Position numbers and translations under genes: made by a program. A stretch of DNA of 38,177 nucleotides, taken from NCBI GenBank assembly GCA_013360745.1, contig JABWBA010000028.1:1-38177 (forward strand). The letters run 5' to 3'. The stretch comes from Chthonomonadales bacterium. GTDB lineage: Bacteria > Armatimonadota > Chthonomonadetes > Chthonomonadales > CAJBBX01. Shown here in pieces: positions 1 through 7,686 of the stretch; the first letter of the stretch is position 1; every line of letters begins with the position of its first letter. The notes below the pieces were generated by a model. That model had not been told where the DNA came from. It saw nothing but the letters and a program-made list of their open reading frames with translations, and searched no databases.

Positions 1-1
1 G

Positions 2-556
2 TAGAAACTCGGCAAAGAGTGGGTGATAGCGATACCACTGGCGCAGGTTGTCAAGCGGCAGCAGAAAAAGATTGGCGCGCGCCAGTTCCTCAAGGAGGGA
101 TTGGCTGTCATTGTCACCCGTCACCGCGTCACATAATGGACCACATAACTGCTGCTACAGCGCAGTTTGCACGAGAAAGGCTTGCCGCTCTGCGCTTTGC
201 CGGTCAAAAACCTCCTCGGTGAGATAATCAAAGACATGGCGGTCATCGCCCCGAAAGTTCGCCAGCAAGGCGGCAACGCGCTCCGCGCGCGCGGTCGGAT
301 TGACGCCCTGTAAAACGACCGCAGCCAGCCGTAGGCCGGCCGCCCACCCTTCCGTGCGCAGATCCAGGGCGGTCACCATGTCCGGCGTCAATGACACACC
401 CACACTCTTCTCAAAAAATTCGGCCACCTCAGCCGCCGAAAAGCGCAGGTCAGCGGCTGTGATTTCAACCAACTCGCCCTGTGCGCGCAGCCGCGCCAGC
501 GCTAACGGCGGCGCCCGGCGGCCGATGATGACCAGATGGGCCTGTGGCGGCAGATA
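2..556 (-). pseudogene. MalT/LuxR-family ATP-dependent regulator, internal fragment with in-frame stop
   Basis: This is a fragment of a large MalT-like transcriptional activator (STAND ATPase with a LuxR DNA-binding end). The reverse strand reads LPPQAHLVI, then PPLALARLRAQGELVEI and then DLRFS. This is the usual order in the central ATPase region of these proteins. The frame continues to RQAFLVQTAL, meets TAG at 155-157, and then carries on in the same frame with [22 protein letters not shown] and [12 protein letters not shown] to the window edge. All of these are family motifs. The stop replaces a residue that is normally Leu, so it may be one base change from TTG or a sequencing error. Upstream of about 556 the family similarity ends abruptly in the RNase E/G gene. 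Such regulators are very abundant in Chloroflexota, and nothing else here resembles that source. Confidence 0.7.
541..556. other. Probable join between two unrelated sequences
   Basis: About 15 bases here fit both flanking genes. On the reverse strand they encode YLPPQ of the MalT-like fragment. On the forward strand they encode LWRQI of RNase E/G. Both genes lose their expected remainder exactly at this stretch. A short shared sequence joining two truncated, oppositely oriented genes is the usual sign of a metagenome assembly or amplification chimera, though a real illegitimate recombination is possible. Confidence 0.65.
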
Positions 557-1696
557 CAAGACGCGGCTATGGCGGCCCGCGGACCGACTCTATTGCATAG
601 AGACCTGACCATCGTCAGCAAAGCGATCCGGGACCTTTTCGGCTCCGATGTCGAGCGCTTGATCATCGATGATCCTGACGAATACCAGAAAATCCATGAA
701 GCGCTGCAGAGTGCATCCCCGCATCTTCGTCAGCGCATTCAACTCTACACCGATCGGGTTCCGATCTTCACGCAGTTTGGGCTGGAGCCGGAGATTGAGC
801 GCAGTCTTCAGCGCCGTGTCTGGCTCAAATCGGGCGGACACCTCATCATCGACGTCACCGAAGCGTTAACGGTCGTCGATGTTAATACCGGTAAGTTCAC
901 CGGCGGCGCCAACCTCGCCGAGACCATCGCGAAGACGAACGTCGAGGCAGCAGCCGAGATTGCTCGTCAGCTTCGCCTCCGCGATATCGGCGGCATCATC
1001 ATCATCGACTTCATCGATATGTCCAGCGTAAAGGACCGACAGCAGGTGCTCCAGACACTTGAGACGGCGTTCCGCAGGGATAAAGCGCGCACCAGGATCT
1101 CGCCCATCAGCCCTCTGGGCCTCGTCGAAGTCACACGCAAACGGACTGCCGAAACCGTAGCCGACTTTTTGAGCGATACCTGTGACTACTGTGGCGGTCG
1201 CGGCACGATCCCCTCTCCTGAGACGATGGCGATGACCATCGAGCGGGAGATCCTCGCGGCGGCGCTCGACATCAGTCCGCTAAAGGATGCACTCGTAGTC
1301 CGTTGCAGCCCTGCGACAGCCGAGGTGCTGATCGGCGAAGAGGGCGCCAATGTCGACCATCTGGAGCAGCGTCTACGGATGGCCGTCTACATTCGCGGCG
1401 AGACGACGATGGCTGTCGATAAATATGAGATCAGAGCCAAGCCGATGATCGAGATCGAACGCGCGATTCCGGCGCTGCGACACGATCAGATTGTCGAAGG
1501 AAAGGTGACCGCATCGAGGCTCCAGCCGGACACTGGCGCTGTCGCATGGACCGATGGGATTCTGATTTCCCTCGACAACGGACGCCGCCTCATCGGCCAA
1601 CAAGCTCGAATACGCCTTGGCACGGTCAAGCGATCCTGGTCGTCTGGAGCGCTGCTGAACGAGCGCCCCGAACCGGCGGGACGTCGAGGCCGTTGA
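542..1696 (+). CDS. rng: Ribonuclease E/G family protein, N-terminus missing
   Basis: This is an endoribonuclease of the RNase E/G family, acting in rRNA and mRNA processing. About 385 residues remain. The S1 domain and the start of the catalytic domain should lie upstream of 542 but are replaced by unrelated sequence. Visible catalytic signatures are DVNTGKF near residues 115-121, with the metal-binding Asp and Asn of DVN, and IIIIDFIDM near 154-162 with the second Asp. The zinc-link is CDYCGGRG near 216-223. The family often ends soon after the zinc-link. Here about 160 more residues follow, finishing in a segment (VEGKVTASRL to QQARIRL) that resembles a TRAM or OB-fold RNA-binding domain. 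The family call is secure. The TRAM call is tentative. The apparent ATG at 536 is not a true start. Confidence 0.9.
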   Translation: MWRQIQDAAMAARGPTLLHRDLTIVSKAIRDLFGSDVERLIIDDPDEYQKIHEALQSASPHLRQRIQLYTDRVPIFTQFGLEPEIERSLQRRVWLKSGGHLIIDVTEALTVVDVNTGKFTGGANLAETIAKTNVEAAAEIARQLRLRDIGGIIIIDFIDMSSVKDRQQVLQTLETAFRRDKARTRISPISPLGLVEVTRKRTAETVADFLSDTCDYCGGRGTIPSPETMAMTIEREILAAALDISPLKDALVVRCSPATAEVLIGEEGANVDHLEQRLRMAVYIRGETTMAVDKYEIRAKPMIEIERAIPALRHDQIVEGKVTASRLQPDTGAVAWTDGILISLDNGRRLIGQQARIRLGTVKRSWSSGALLNERPEPAGRRGR

Positions 1697-1814
1697 GCCT
1701 CGCGGGTCCGTTATCGCCAGGCCTCACGGCATGTCAGCGGCGCGATAATGGGTGTATCCGGCCAAAGCGTCCTTATGTGCGCGATCGTGCCTTTCGATCT
1801 GTGAGCATGCGTCA

Positions 1815-2282
1815 ATGGCCACACTGATCCGGGCTGGCTCGGCTGAGGCCGAGGTCCGCGCAGCAGCCGCGAACGGCGTCGAATCCGTGCTAGCGCTGCT
1901 TGGCATCGAGACCGCCGAAGTCAGTGTGCTTCTCACTGATGACGATACGGTACATCATCTGAACCGAACCTATCGAGCCATCGATGCTCCGACGGACGTC
2001 CTCGCATTTGCACAAGCGGACGCGCCGGCGGGAGGCCCGGAGACGCCAATCTACGAGGATAGCCTCCGCCTGCTCGGTGATGTGGTCATCTCGCTGGATA
2101 CCGCGGTTCGTCAGGCGGCTCTACGCGGCGTTTGTATTGCCGACGAGGTCTCGGAGTTGGCGGCGCACGGCACGCTCCACCTGCTTGGCTACAGAGACGA
2201 GACCGAGGAAGAAGCCGAAGTCATGCGGGCCCTGGTTGCCGATGCGCTGATCAGTCCGACGCGCAAGGGCCCGGCCGCATGA
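1815..2282 (+). CDS. ybeY: Endoribonuclease YbeY
   Basis: YbeY is a single-domain metal-dependent endoribonuclease for 16S rRNA 3'-end maturation and ribosome quality control. The 155-residue product has the expected length. It shows LNRTYRAIDAPTDVLAF near residues 49-65, LLGDVVIS near 87-94 and the signature HGTLHLLGYRD at 118-128. The family motif is usually H-x3-H-x5-H, but the third ligand position here (128) is Asp, giving H118, H122 and D128. ATG 1815 is preferred because homology begins there. A GTG frame from 1752 would add 21 residues of poor character. There is no convincing Shine-Dalgarno site. The stop overlaps the next start (ATGA at 2279-2282), so translation of the next gene is probably coupled. 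Confidence 0.9.
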   Translation: MATLIRAGSAEAEVRAAAANGVESVLALLGIETAEVSVLLTDDDTVHHLNRTYRAIDAPTDVLAFAQADAPAGGPETPIYEDSLRLLGDVVISLDTAVRQAALRGVCIADEVSELAAHGTLHLLGYRDETEEEAEVMRALVADALISPTRKGPAA

Positions 2283-3109
2283 GCGAAAAGAGCAGTCGGA
2301 TTGGTCTGCGTTACGCCGCAGAAGGGATCCTCCATTGCTTCCGCGGGCAGCGCCATATGCGTATGCACTTCCTGATGCTCGCGCTGGTCCTGATCAGCGG
2401 GCTGATGATGGGCCTTGGTTCGTGGGAAATGCTGCTGCTGTTGTTCGCAATCTCCATTGTGATCACAGCGGAAATGATCAACTCGGCCATTGAAGCCATC
2501 GTGGATCTAGTCGCCCATAGCTACAATCCTGCCGCCAAGATCGCGAAGGACGTCGGCGCTGGAGCGGTCCTGATCGCCTCTGCCAACGCCATCATCGTCG
2601 GCGTCGTCATCTTTCTCAGCGCACCTCCTTTACGGTCCCACACGGGCGCCCGCACTACAACGACGCCGGATGTCACCGTGGTCCTTGCGGTCGGCGTGCT
2701 GATCCTGGCTACACTGGTGATCATGACGAAGCTCGTCACAGGACGGGCGAACCCCGAGCTTCTCAGGGGCGGCGTCGTGAGCGGTCATTCCGCAATCGGC
2801 TTTTTCCTCGCCATGACCATCGTCTTTACGAGTGGCGATCGGATCGTCGGTATGCTCGCGCTCGCGCTCGCAGCTCTGGTTGCTCAGAGCCGCGTCGATG
2901 CGGGTATTCATACCGTACAACAAGTGATCCTCGGTGCGGTTCTTGCGATTCTCTTTACGGCATCGGTCTACTGGCTGATGCCCTATGTTCGAAGCTTCCT
3001 CATCCGCAACGCCGCTCAGCGGCCCATCGCACGATCCATGCAGGACTCAGCGCATACCATGTATAATATCGAGCATCGTGGACGATACGGACTCCGGTCC
3101 CCAACGTAA
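2279..3109 (+). CDS. Diacylglycerol/undecaprenol kinase fused to PAP2 phosphatase
   Basis: This 276-residue membrane protein joins two lipid enzymes. Residues 1-115 are a DgkA-type kinase. The motif EMINSAIEAIVD (65-76) and AKIAKDVGAGAVLIA (86-100) carry the conserved Glu, Asn, Lys and Asp. Residues 130-240 are a PAP2 phosphatase with K151/R156 (KLVTGRANP), SGH at 168-170 and SR-x5-H at 204-211. The canonical Asp four residues after that His is replaced by Gln. Kinase and phosphatase on one chain suggest control of undecaprenyl-phosphate or diacylglycerol pools for cell wall synthesis. Fused versions occur in several phyla. The start ATG 2279 overlaps the ybeY stop. Confidence 0.85.
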   Translation: MSEKSSRIGLRYAAEGILHCFRGQRHMRMHFLMLALVLISGLMMGLGSWEMLLLLFAISIVITAEMINSAIEAIVDLVAHSYNPAAKIAKDVGAGAVLIASANAIIVGVVIFLSAPPLRSHTGARTTTTPDVTVVLAVGVLILATLVIMTKLVTGRANPELLRGGVVSGHSAIGFFLAMTIVFTSGDRIVGMLALALAALVAQSRVDAGIHTVQQVILGAVLAILFTASVYWLMPYVRSFLIRNAAQRPIARSMQDSAHTMYNIEHRGRYGLRSPT

Positions 3110-4556
3110 GCGCCGATCAGCTATCTGTGCTGTTGCGCTGATCTCTGCGCTATACGTATCAGCGCCCGTACTGGCCCAGACGGGTTCCGGTCCGGCGGAA
3201 AGCGCACCTTCTTCGGCGACAGGCAATCTGATCGCGGTTTTCGTGCTGATCGTGATCAACGGCCTGTTCGCGATGACCGAGGCTGCGTTTCTTACGGTCC
3301 GACGAACGCGCATCGAACAGCTTGTAGAGGAAGGGAATCGAGCGGCTCGCACGGCCGCCTCCTTGCTCAATGAGCCGACACGGACCCTGTCTACAATCCA
3401 GGTTGGCGTGACCTTCGTCTCGCTCCTCTCTGCAGGCGCCGCCGCCGATGCCGCGGTTGCCCCGCTTCGGCGTTGGTTGGCTCATCAGAGCAGCGGGACG
3501 TTCGTCGCCCATTATGCGGGTCCCATCGCTTTCATTGCGATCATGGCAAGCGTTGCCTTTCTAACACTGGTTCTCGGTGAGATCACGCCAAAAAGCCTGG
3601 CCGTCCAGAGAGCCGAACCGATCGTGCTCGCCACCGCGTTGCCGCTGCGAGCTCTCCAGACCTGCCTCAGCCCCGCGATTACCGTGGTGACCCGTGTCTC
3701 GGACTTCATCGTCCGGCCGTTTGGAGGGAAGGCAACGTTCCATCCGACAGCGATGAGCGAGGAAGAGCTGAAGCTGATGGTCGAGCAGAGCGAGGAGTAC
3801 GGCGTCATCGAGCGTCAAGAGAAGGAGATGATCCATTCGATCTTCGAGTTCGCCGACACCGCAGTCCGGAAGGTGATGACCCCGCGGCTCGATATCACGG
3901 CGCTGCCTGACAAGGCAACACTTGCTGACCTGATCGGGATTGCCAAAGAGACGGGCCATTCGCGATTACCCGTCTACGAAGAGGATCTCGATCGGATCAT
4001 CGGCGTCATCCACGTCAAGGATGTGATCGACCACCTGACGGCCGATGATCCTGTGACCGTCAGGGATTTCGTTCGACCTCCCTACTTCGTACCGGAGAAT
4101 AAGCGTGTTGACGACCTCCTGACGGACTTCCGGCGTACCAAGAACCACATGGCAGTAGTGCGTAATGAGTATGGGACTGTGACCGGCATCGTGACGATTG
4201 AAGATCTACTTGAGGAGATCGTTGGTGAGATCCAGGACGAATACGATACCGAGGAGACGGAACTCGCTCAGATCGACGGCGCGACGATCATCGCAGACGC
4301 TCGAATGCCTCTCGAGGACTTCAACGATCGAATGGGCTGCGACCTCCCGACTGAGGAATCCGATACGCTCGGGGGCTTCGTGTTCGGATTACTCGGCCAC
4401 CAGCCCGAACAGGGTGAGGAGATCCAATGCGACGGGCTCTCGTTCCGGGTCGAGATCACCGATGGCCTCCGACTTCAGAAGATCCGTGTCACCCGCTCCG
4501 ATCCTCTCCCCACGGGGCAAGAGTCCGCAGCAACTCAGTCGGACACAACATCCTAG
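3078..4556 (+). CDS. CNNM/CorC (HlyC) family membrane protein with CBS domains
   Basis: This protein of about 492 residues has the standard order of the family. A signal-like N-terminus (RKRR, hydrophobic stretch, Ala-rich cleavage region) is followed by a DUF21/CNNM membrane domain at about 48-235 ([23 protein letters not shown]). A pair of CBS domains lies at about 255-375 ([47 protein letters not shown]). A CorC/HlyC transporter-associated domain lies at about 395-475. Members are Mg2+ or Co2+ efflux or transport proteins, and the older name haemolysin is misleading. GTG 3078 is chosen because it gives a clean positively charged N-region. It overlaps the previous gene by 32 bp. A longer frame from 2985 exists but would bury the signal segment. 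Confidence 0.9.
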   Translation: MDDTDSGPQRKRRSAICAVALISALYVSAPVLAQTGSGPAESAPSSATGNLIAVFVLIVINGLFAMTEAAFLTVRRTRIEQLVEEGNRAARTAASLLNEPTRTLSTIQVGVTFVSLLSAGAAADAAVAPLRRWLAHQSSGTFVAHYAGPIAFIAIMASVAFLTLVLGEITPKSLAVQRAEPIVLATALPLRALQTCLSPAITVVTRVSDFIVRPFGGKATFHPTAMSEEELKLMVEQSEEYGVIERQEKEMIHSIFEFADTAVRKVMTPRLDITALPDKATLADLIGIAKETGHSRLPVYEEDLDRIIGVIHVKDVIDHLTADDPVTVRDFVRPPYFVPENKRVDDLLTDFRRTKNHMAVVRNEYGTVTGIVTIEDLLEEIVGEIQDEYDTEETELAQIDGATIIADARMPLEDFNDRMGCDLPTEESDTLGGFVFGLLGHQPEQGEEIQCDGLSFRVEITDGLRLQKIRVTRSDPLPTGQESAATQSDTTS

Positions 4557-4565
4557 GAGAACTCG

Positions 4566-5081
4566 ATGATGGAAGAGAGCGGTCAGCCCGCTCGCCAGGG
4601 TCCTAACATCCGTTCCGGCCTCACGATCTTAGCGGCAGCGGTACTTCTGGCCGCGTGCGGCTCGTTTGGCTACTGGCGATATATCCTCTACCCGCAGAGT
4701 CCCCAATACGCCCTCGGACAGTTCCTGGACGCCGCGATCAAGGAGGACTACGTTATCGCCTACAGGCGCCTGTATCTGCCGGCTCCCCTGAAGCTCATCG
4801 TGCCATCTGCCGAAGCCCTGGAGCGCCTGGCTCAGAATGCTGGCGGCGTTCTTCCGAAACTCCGGTCGTACCGCCTCGGGACGGTCAAGGTTGAGGATGA
4901 TCGAGCGACCATCCGGGCTGTCCTGCACTATAACCAGAATAACGACTCGCCAATGAAGGCTGCGGATGCCGATATCGTCATGATCAGGGATCGGGATGTG
5001 TGGAAGGTCGATGGGGCCTGGGTATTGATGGAGGCGAGTTCCCGGGGTGTTGATGCCTTAGGCCGTTCGCTGTTCCATTGA
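4566..5081 (+). CDS. Hypothetical single-span membrane protein, NTF2-like tail
   Basis: I do not recognise a named family. The 171-residue product has one hydrophobic segment at about 18-38 (LTILAAAVLLAACGSFGYW). A Cys inside it could suggest a lipoprotein, but the box is poor. The outer domain has the pattern PQYALGQFLDAAIKEDYVIAY, then a long beta-rich tail ending in WKVDGAWVL. This resembles DUF4878 or other NTF2-like domains exported by bacteria. AGGAGA at 4555-4560, overlapping the previous stop codon, sits 5 bases before ATG 4566. A second ATG follows at 4569. It is the last gene of the run from ybeY, so co-expression with the CBS protein is likely. Confidence 0.75.
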   Translation: MMEESGQPARQGPNIRSGLTILAAAVLLAACGSFGYWRYILYPQSPQYALGQFLDAAIKEDYVIAYRRLYLPAPLKLIVPSAEALERLAQNAGGVLPKLRSYRLGTVKVEDDRATIRAVLHYNQNNDSPMKAADADIVMIRDRDVWKVDGAWVLMEASSRGVDALGRSLFH

Positions 5082-5099
5082 CACGAATCGATGTCATGG
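5075..5099. terminator. Hairpin at a convergent gene junction
   Basis: CCAT-T-GACA pairs with TGTCATGG around an 8-base loop, with one bulged T. It covers the stop codon of the forward gene (5079-5081) and lies beside the end of the reverse gene. There is no clear T-tract on either side, so it may be a bidirectional terminator or an RNA 3'-end stabiliser. Confidence 0.4.
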
Positions 5100-5654
5100 A
5101 TCCTCGGCTGCAGGCGGCGTGGGCTCCAGTTCAGGGACTTTCGGCGCCGGCGTACTGTCCGTCACCTCCACCATGACTCGCCATCGATCCGCACGTTTGT
5201 ACAGGATCAGTTCGCCGAGATAGTCTCCTTCATCGGGCTTTGATTTCGGGCGGACGACGAATACCACTGTCGCAGTATTGCCCCCTAGAAATCGTATCTC
5301 AGCGCTATCGAACACCCTGAGCATGTTTTCGGCGATACGCTTCCGATCTTCCGCAGGCAACCCCCGGACGCCTGTACGCGCCGCGACGCTCTCGATGAGT
5401 TCGCGCATCGATTTCTCGTCTCGGATCGTGGCCTTCCCATTGCGAAGGGATACCATCGGATAGACAGCTCCATCGATCACGCGATCGGCATCGCAGAAAA
5501 CGAACGACGAAAAGAAGTCAAACGCAGCTTTCCGGACAGCGGCTTCCGTCTTCAAGGCATCCTGACGAGCGTGTGCGGCGACCGCGGCTATGCAGGCCAG
5601 TCCGGCGCAGGACAGCAGCAGCGGTAGGTTGCGCCGACGCGAGAAGCGCCGCAT
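5094..5654 (-). CDS. Secreted small protein of unknown function
   Basis: This protein of about 186 residues has a clear signal peptide: MRRFSRRR, then a hydrophobic core and a site near AAHA|RQD. The mature part begins with an alpha-helical segment (EAAVRKAAFDFFSSFVFCDADRVID). It continues as a beta-rich domain (AEIRFLGGNTATVVFVV, LGELILYKRADRWRVMVEV) and ends in a Pro-rich tail. The layout resembles NTF2-like or DUF4878-type exported proteins, like the convergent neighbour at 4566, but I do not recognise a named family. The ATG at 5654 lies one base after the stop of the RCK gene. This makes it the last gene of the potassium-transport operon. An in-frame upstream start would place the signal peptide internally, so it is rejected. 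Confidence 0.75.
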   Translation of the reverse strand: MRRFSRRRNLPLLLSCAGLACIAAVAAHARQDALKTEAAVRKAAFDFFSSFVFCDADRVIDGAVYPMVSLRNGKATIRDEKSMRELIESVAARTGVRGLPAEDRKRIAENMLRVFDSAEIRFLGGNTATVVFVVRPKSKPDEGDYLGELILYKRADRWRVMVEVTDSTPAPKVPELEPTPPAAEDP

Positions 5655-5655
5655 C

Positions 5656-6318
5656 CTATATATCCCCCGCGAATATAGCGCGAAGCTCCGGTTCCAGCTC
5701 AGCTCGGACAAGCGCGATGATGGTATCGCCCGCCTCAAAGCGCGTATCCTCTCGTGGGAGCATTGCGTGATCCTGACGAATGATACAGACGACGAGCGCC
5801 TCGGCAGGCATGGTCACGTCGGCAATCGCGCGATCCAGAACAGAGGAGCGCTCCGAGATCTCAATATCGACGATCTCGAGGTGTCCACGCCGGAGCGCAG
5901 CCAACGGTATTACTTCGTCCGACTGGATCTCTTGTTCGATCAGGTTGTAGATGATCTTCGTTGAACTGACCGTGGCGTCGATCCCGAGACGGTGGAACAG
6001 CGCTTCATTCGTCGGGTTATTGACCCGCGCGATCGTGCGCGGAACCGAGAACATCCGTTTGGCCATCTGACAGATCACCAGATTATCCGCATCGTCGCCG
6101 GTTGCGGCCACCACGACATCAGCTCGGGAGACACCTGCTTCTTCGAGCAGGCGCACTTCGCAACCATCTCCCTGAACCGCGATCTCGCCAAGCTCATCCG
6201 CTACGGTTTTGTGGATCTGCCGGTCCTTCTCCATCAGCAACACTTCGTGTGCTGAGGAGTTCAGGGCTTTAGCAAGGTAATATCCGACGTTGCCGCCGCC
6301 GATGATCACGATATACAC
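5656..6318 (-). CDS. TrkA-family potassium channel/transporter regulator (RCK_N + RCK_C)
   Basis: This 220-residue cytoplasmic regulator of K+ transport has the full RCK form. A Rossmann NAD-binding domain covers about 1-130: GGGNVGYYLA is the dinucleotide motif, MEKD lies at the end of strand 2, and GDGCEVRLLEEAGV is also seen. A TrkA_C domain at about 140-218 (ERSSVLDRAIADVTMP, RFEAGDTIIALV) is of the type that binds c-di-AMP or other ligands in related proteins. GGAGG lies about 9 bases before ATG 6318. The 106-bp gap from the upstream RCK gene is the largest in the operon and shows nothing convincing. No Trk/Ktr membrane subunit is near, so the KimA-like permease is the likely partner. 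Confidence 0.9.
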   Translation of the reverse strand: MYIVIIGGGNVGYYLAKALNSSAHEVLLMEKDRQIHKTVADELGEIAVQGDGCEVRLLEEAGVSRADVVVAATGDDADNLVICQMAKRMFSVPRTIARVNNPTNEALFHRLGIDATVSSTKIIYNLIEQEIQSDEVIPLAALRRGHLEIVDIEISERSSVLDRAIADVTMPAEALVVCIIRQDHAMLPREDTRFEAGDTIIALVRAELEPELRAIFAGDI

Positions 6319-6424
6319 GTATGGCCTCCGATTCCTTCGTCAATCCCCGAGTTCGCCCCTCGAGTAACTCCCCGTTCGCCGACTTCGCCCACGGCGGCTG
6401 AGACAGCTGCGGGCTCTCCCCTCG

Positions 6425-6877
6425 CTATACGTTCATCTCGATATACTCGTGGTTATAGTCATGTTCGAGAGCCCAGCGCTCATCGGTAAGAAAGTCCCGG
6501 ATGAGCCCAGAGACAATCGTCGGAGAGCAGATCGTAATCAGCCCTAACTCGCGATAAGCGTCTGCCCGGATCGGGTCATTGATCCGCGTAATAACCCTGG
6601 CTACCTGATAGACGACACGTGCGATCTGTGCGGCCATGATGTTTCGGTTATCGCCCTGAGTGACCGCTACGAAGACATCGCAGCCCTCGATCCCGGCTCG
6701 CTTCAGCACATCCTGATCAAGGCCGTTCCCCACCAGTCTTTGGCCTTTGAAGCGCGGTCCCAAGCGTCGGAAGGCTTCCCCCGAGAGGTCGATCACGGTC
6801 ACCGCGTGCCCATCCCGATATAGCCGACGCGCCAGGGTTGCGCCGACCCTACCACATCCAAGTATGATGGCGTTCAT
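6425..6877 (-). CDS. TrkA N-terminal (RCK_N-only) protein
   Basis: This 150-residue protein has only the NAD-binding RCK domain. GCGRVGATLARRL is the GxGxxG motif, VIDLS ends strand 2, and GNGLDQDVLKRAGIEGCDVF and ITRINDP follow. No TrkA_C domain follows; the chain ends with a charged segment (DEREWAL-like, then HDYNHEYIEMNV). The next gene encodes a complete RCK protein, so the pair may form a hetero-oligomeric gating ring. The start lies 2 bp after the stop of the STAS-USP gene. Pairs of TrkA genes beside an APC permease are also found in Actinobacteria. That parallel is from general knowledge, not from a search. Confidence 0.87.
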   Translation of the reverse strand: MNAIILGCGRVGATLARRLYRDGHAVTVIDLSGEAFRRLGPRFKGQRLVGNGLDQDVLKRAGIEGCDVFVAVTQGDNRNIMAAQIARVVYQVARVITRINDPIRADAYRELGLITICSPTIVSGLIRDFLTDERWALEHDYNHEYIEMNV

Positions 6878-6879
6878 TA

Positions 6880-7686
6880 TTACTCCAGTCCTCCAGACGC
6901 GGCCAGGGCGTCGATCATATCTACTCCAATCGCCGAACGGGCGACTACGACCTCACACGACGCCTTGTACATCAAGTAGTTGGTCAGAGCGATGAACTCA
7001 TCAATCGCCCCGCCCTCCGGGCTCCAGGCGAGAACGGCGCTCGATGCCCGATGCTCGCTCAATGCGGTCACCAATCCGTCTCGGATCTCGCGAACGCGCT
7101 CGATGCTCGTGCCGCAGGCGACGCCGAGCCGCAGCGCCTGGGCTGCGGCTTTACTCAGCGCGGCTTTGAGCTCCACCTCCTGATCCGGCAAGGGCGCCCC
7201 GATGGGAAGATCCCTGGGCACAACGAGAAATCCGAGCACACCCACGGGTCGGGTCTCGGCCGTCGCCGCGGCGACACGGACCGCAAGCGCAGCATCAAGA
7301 CAGGGAAGCAATGGCACGAGCACTGCCCCATCCTGCGGAAGCGCGCCGCATGCTTCGGCCGCTCGGAGCGATTGCCGCGCCTCATCCACGCTGAGGGAAA
7401 ACGCCAGCTGGGATCGTACCCCTGGGACCTGATTGAGCACATCCAGCGCGGGTTTGGATAGGTTGCATACCAGGATTCGGGCGCCGACCGCCTCAATATC
7501 CTTCGTGGCGGCAAGAAAGGTCCGCGCCCCCTCTTCTGTGACGCTGGTCAGCTCGCCGGCATCGATGAGGATCCCTTCCGGGTGTTCCTTCATCAGTACC
7601 CGCGCTGCGGCTTTAATCGTCTGCCATTCGTTCCGCTTCAACGCCCCGGACAGCTTGACGGTATCGTCCCGCGTGTAGACGATCAT
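6880..7686 (-). CDS. STAS domain fused to universal-stress-like domain
   Basis: This 268-residue cytoplasmic protein appears to have two parts. Residues 1-110 look like a STAS domain: IKAAARVLMKEHPEGILIDA, then a loop TSVTEEGARTFL, then GARILVCNLS and VLNQVPGV. The loop position that is Ser or Thr in phosphorylatable anti-sigma antagonists appears to be Glu. Residues 118-260 resemble a UspA fold: GAVLVPLLPCLDAALAV, PVGVLGFLVVPRDLP and LRLGVACGTSIERVREI. The gene sits between the permease (ATGA overlap at 7683-7686) and an RCK gene (2-bp gap). This implies a regulatory role in the same system. Both domain calls rest on pattern, and the USP part is the weaker. Confidence 0.7.
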   Translation of the reverse strand: MIVYTRDDTVKLSGALKRNEWQTIKAAARVLMKEHPEGILIDAGELTSVTEEGARTFLAATKDIEAVGARILVCNLSKPALDVLNQVPGVRSQLAFSLSVDEARQSLRAAEACGALPQDGAVLVPLLPCLDAALAVRVAAATAETRPVGVLGFLVVPRDLPIGAPLPDQEVELKAALSKAAAQALRLGVACGTSIERVREIRDGLVTALSEHRASSAVLAWSPEGGAIDEFIALTNYLMYKASCEVVVARSAIGVDMIDALAASGGLE

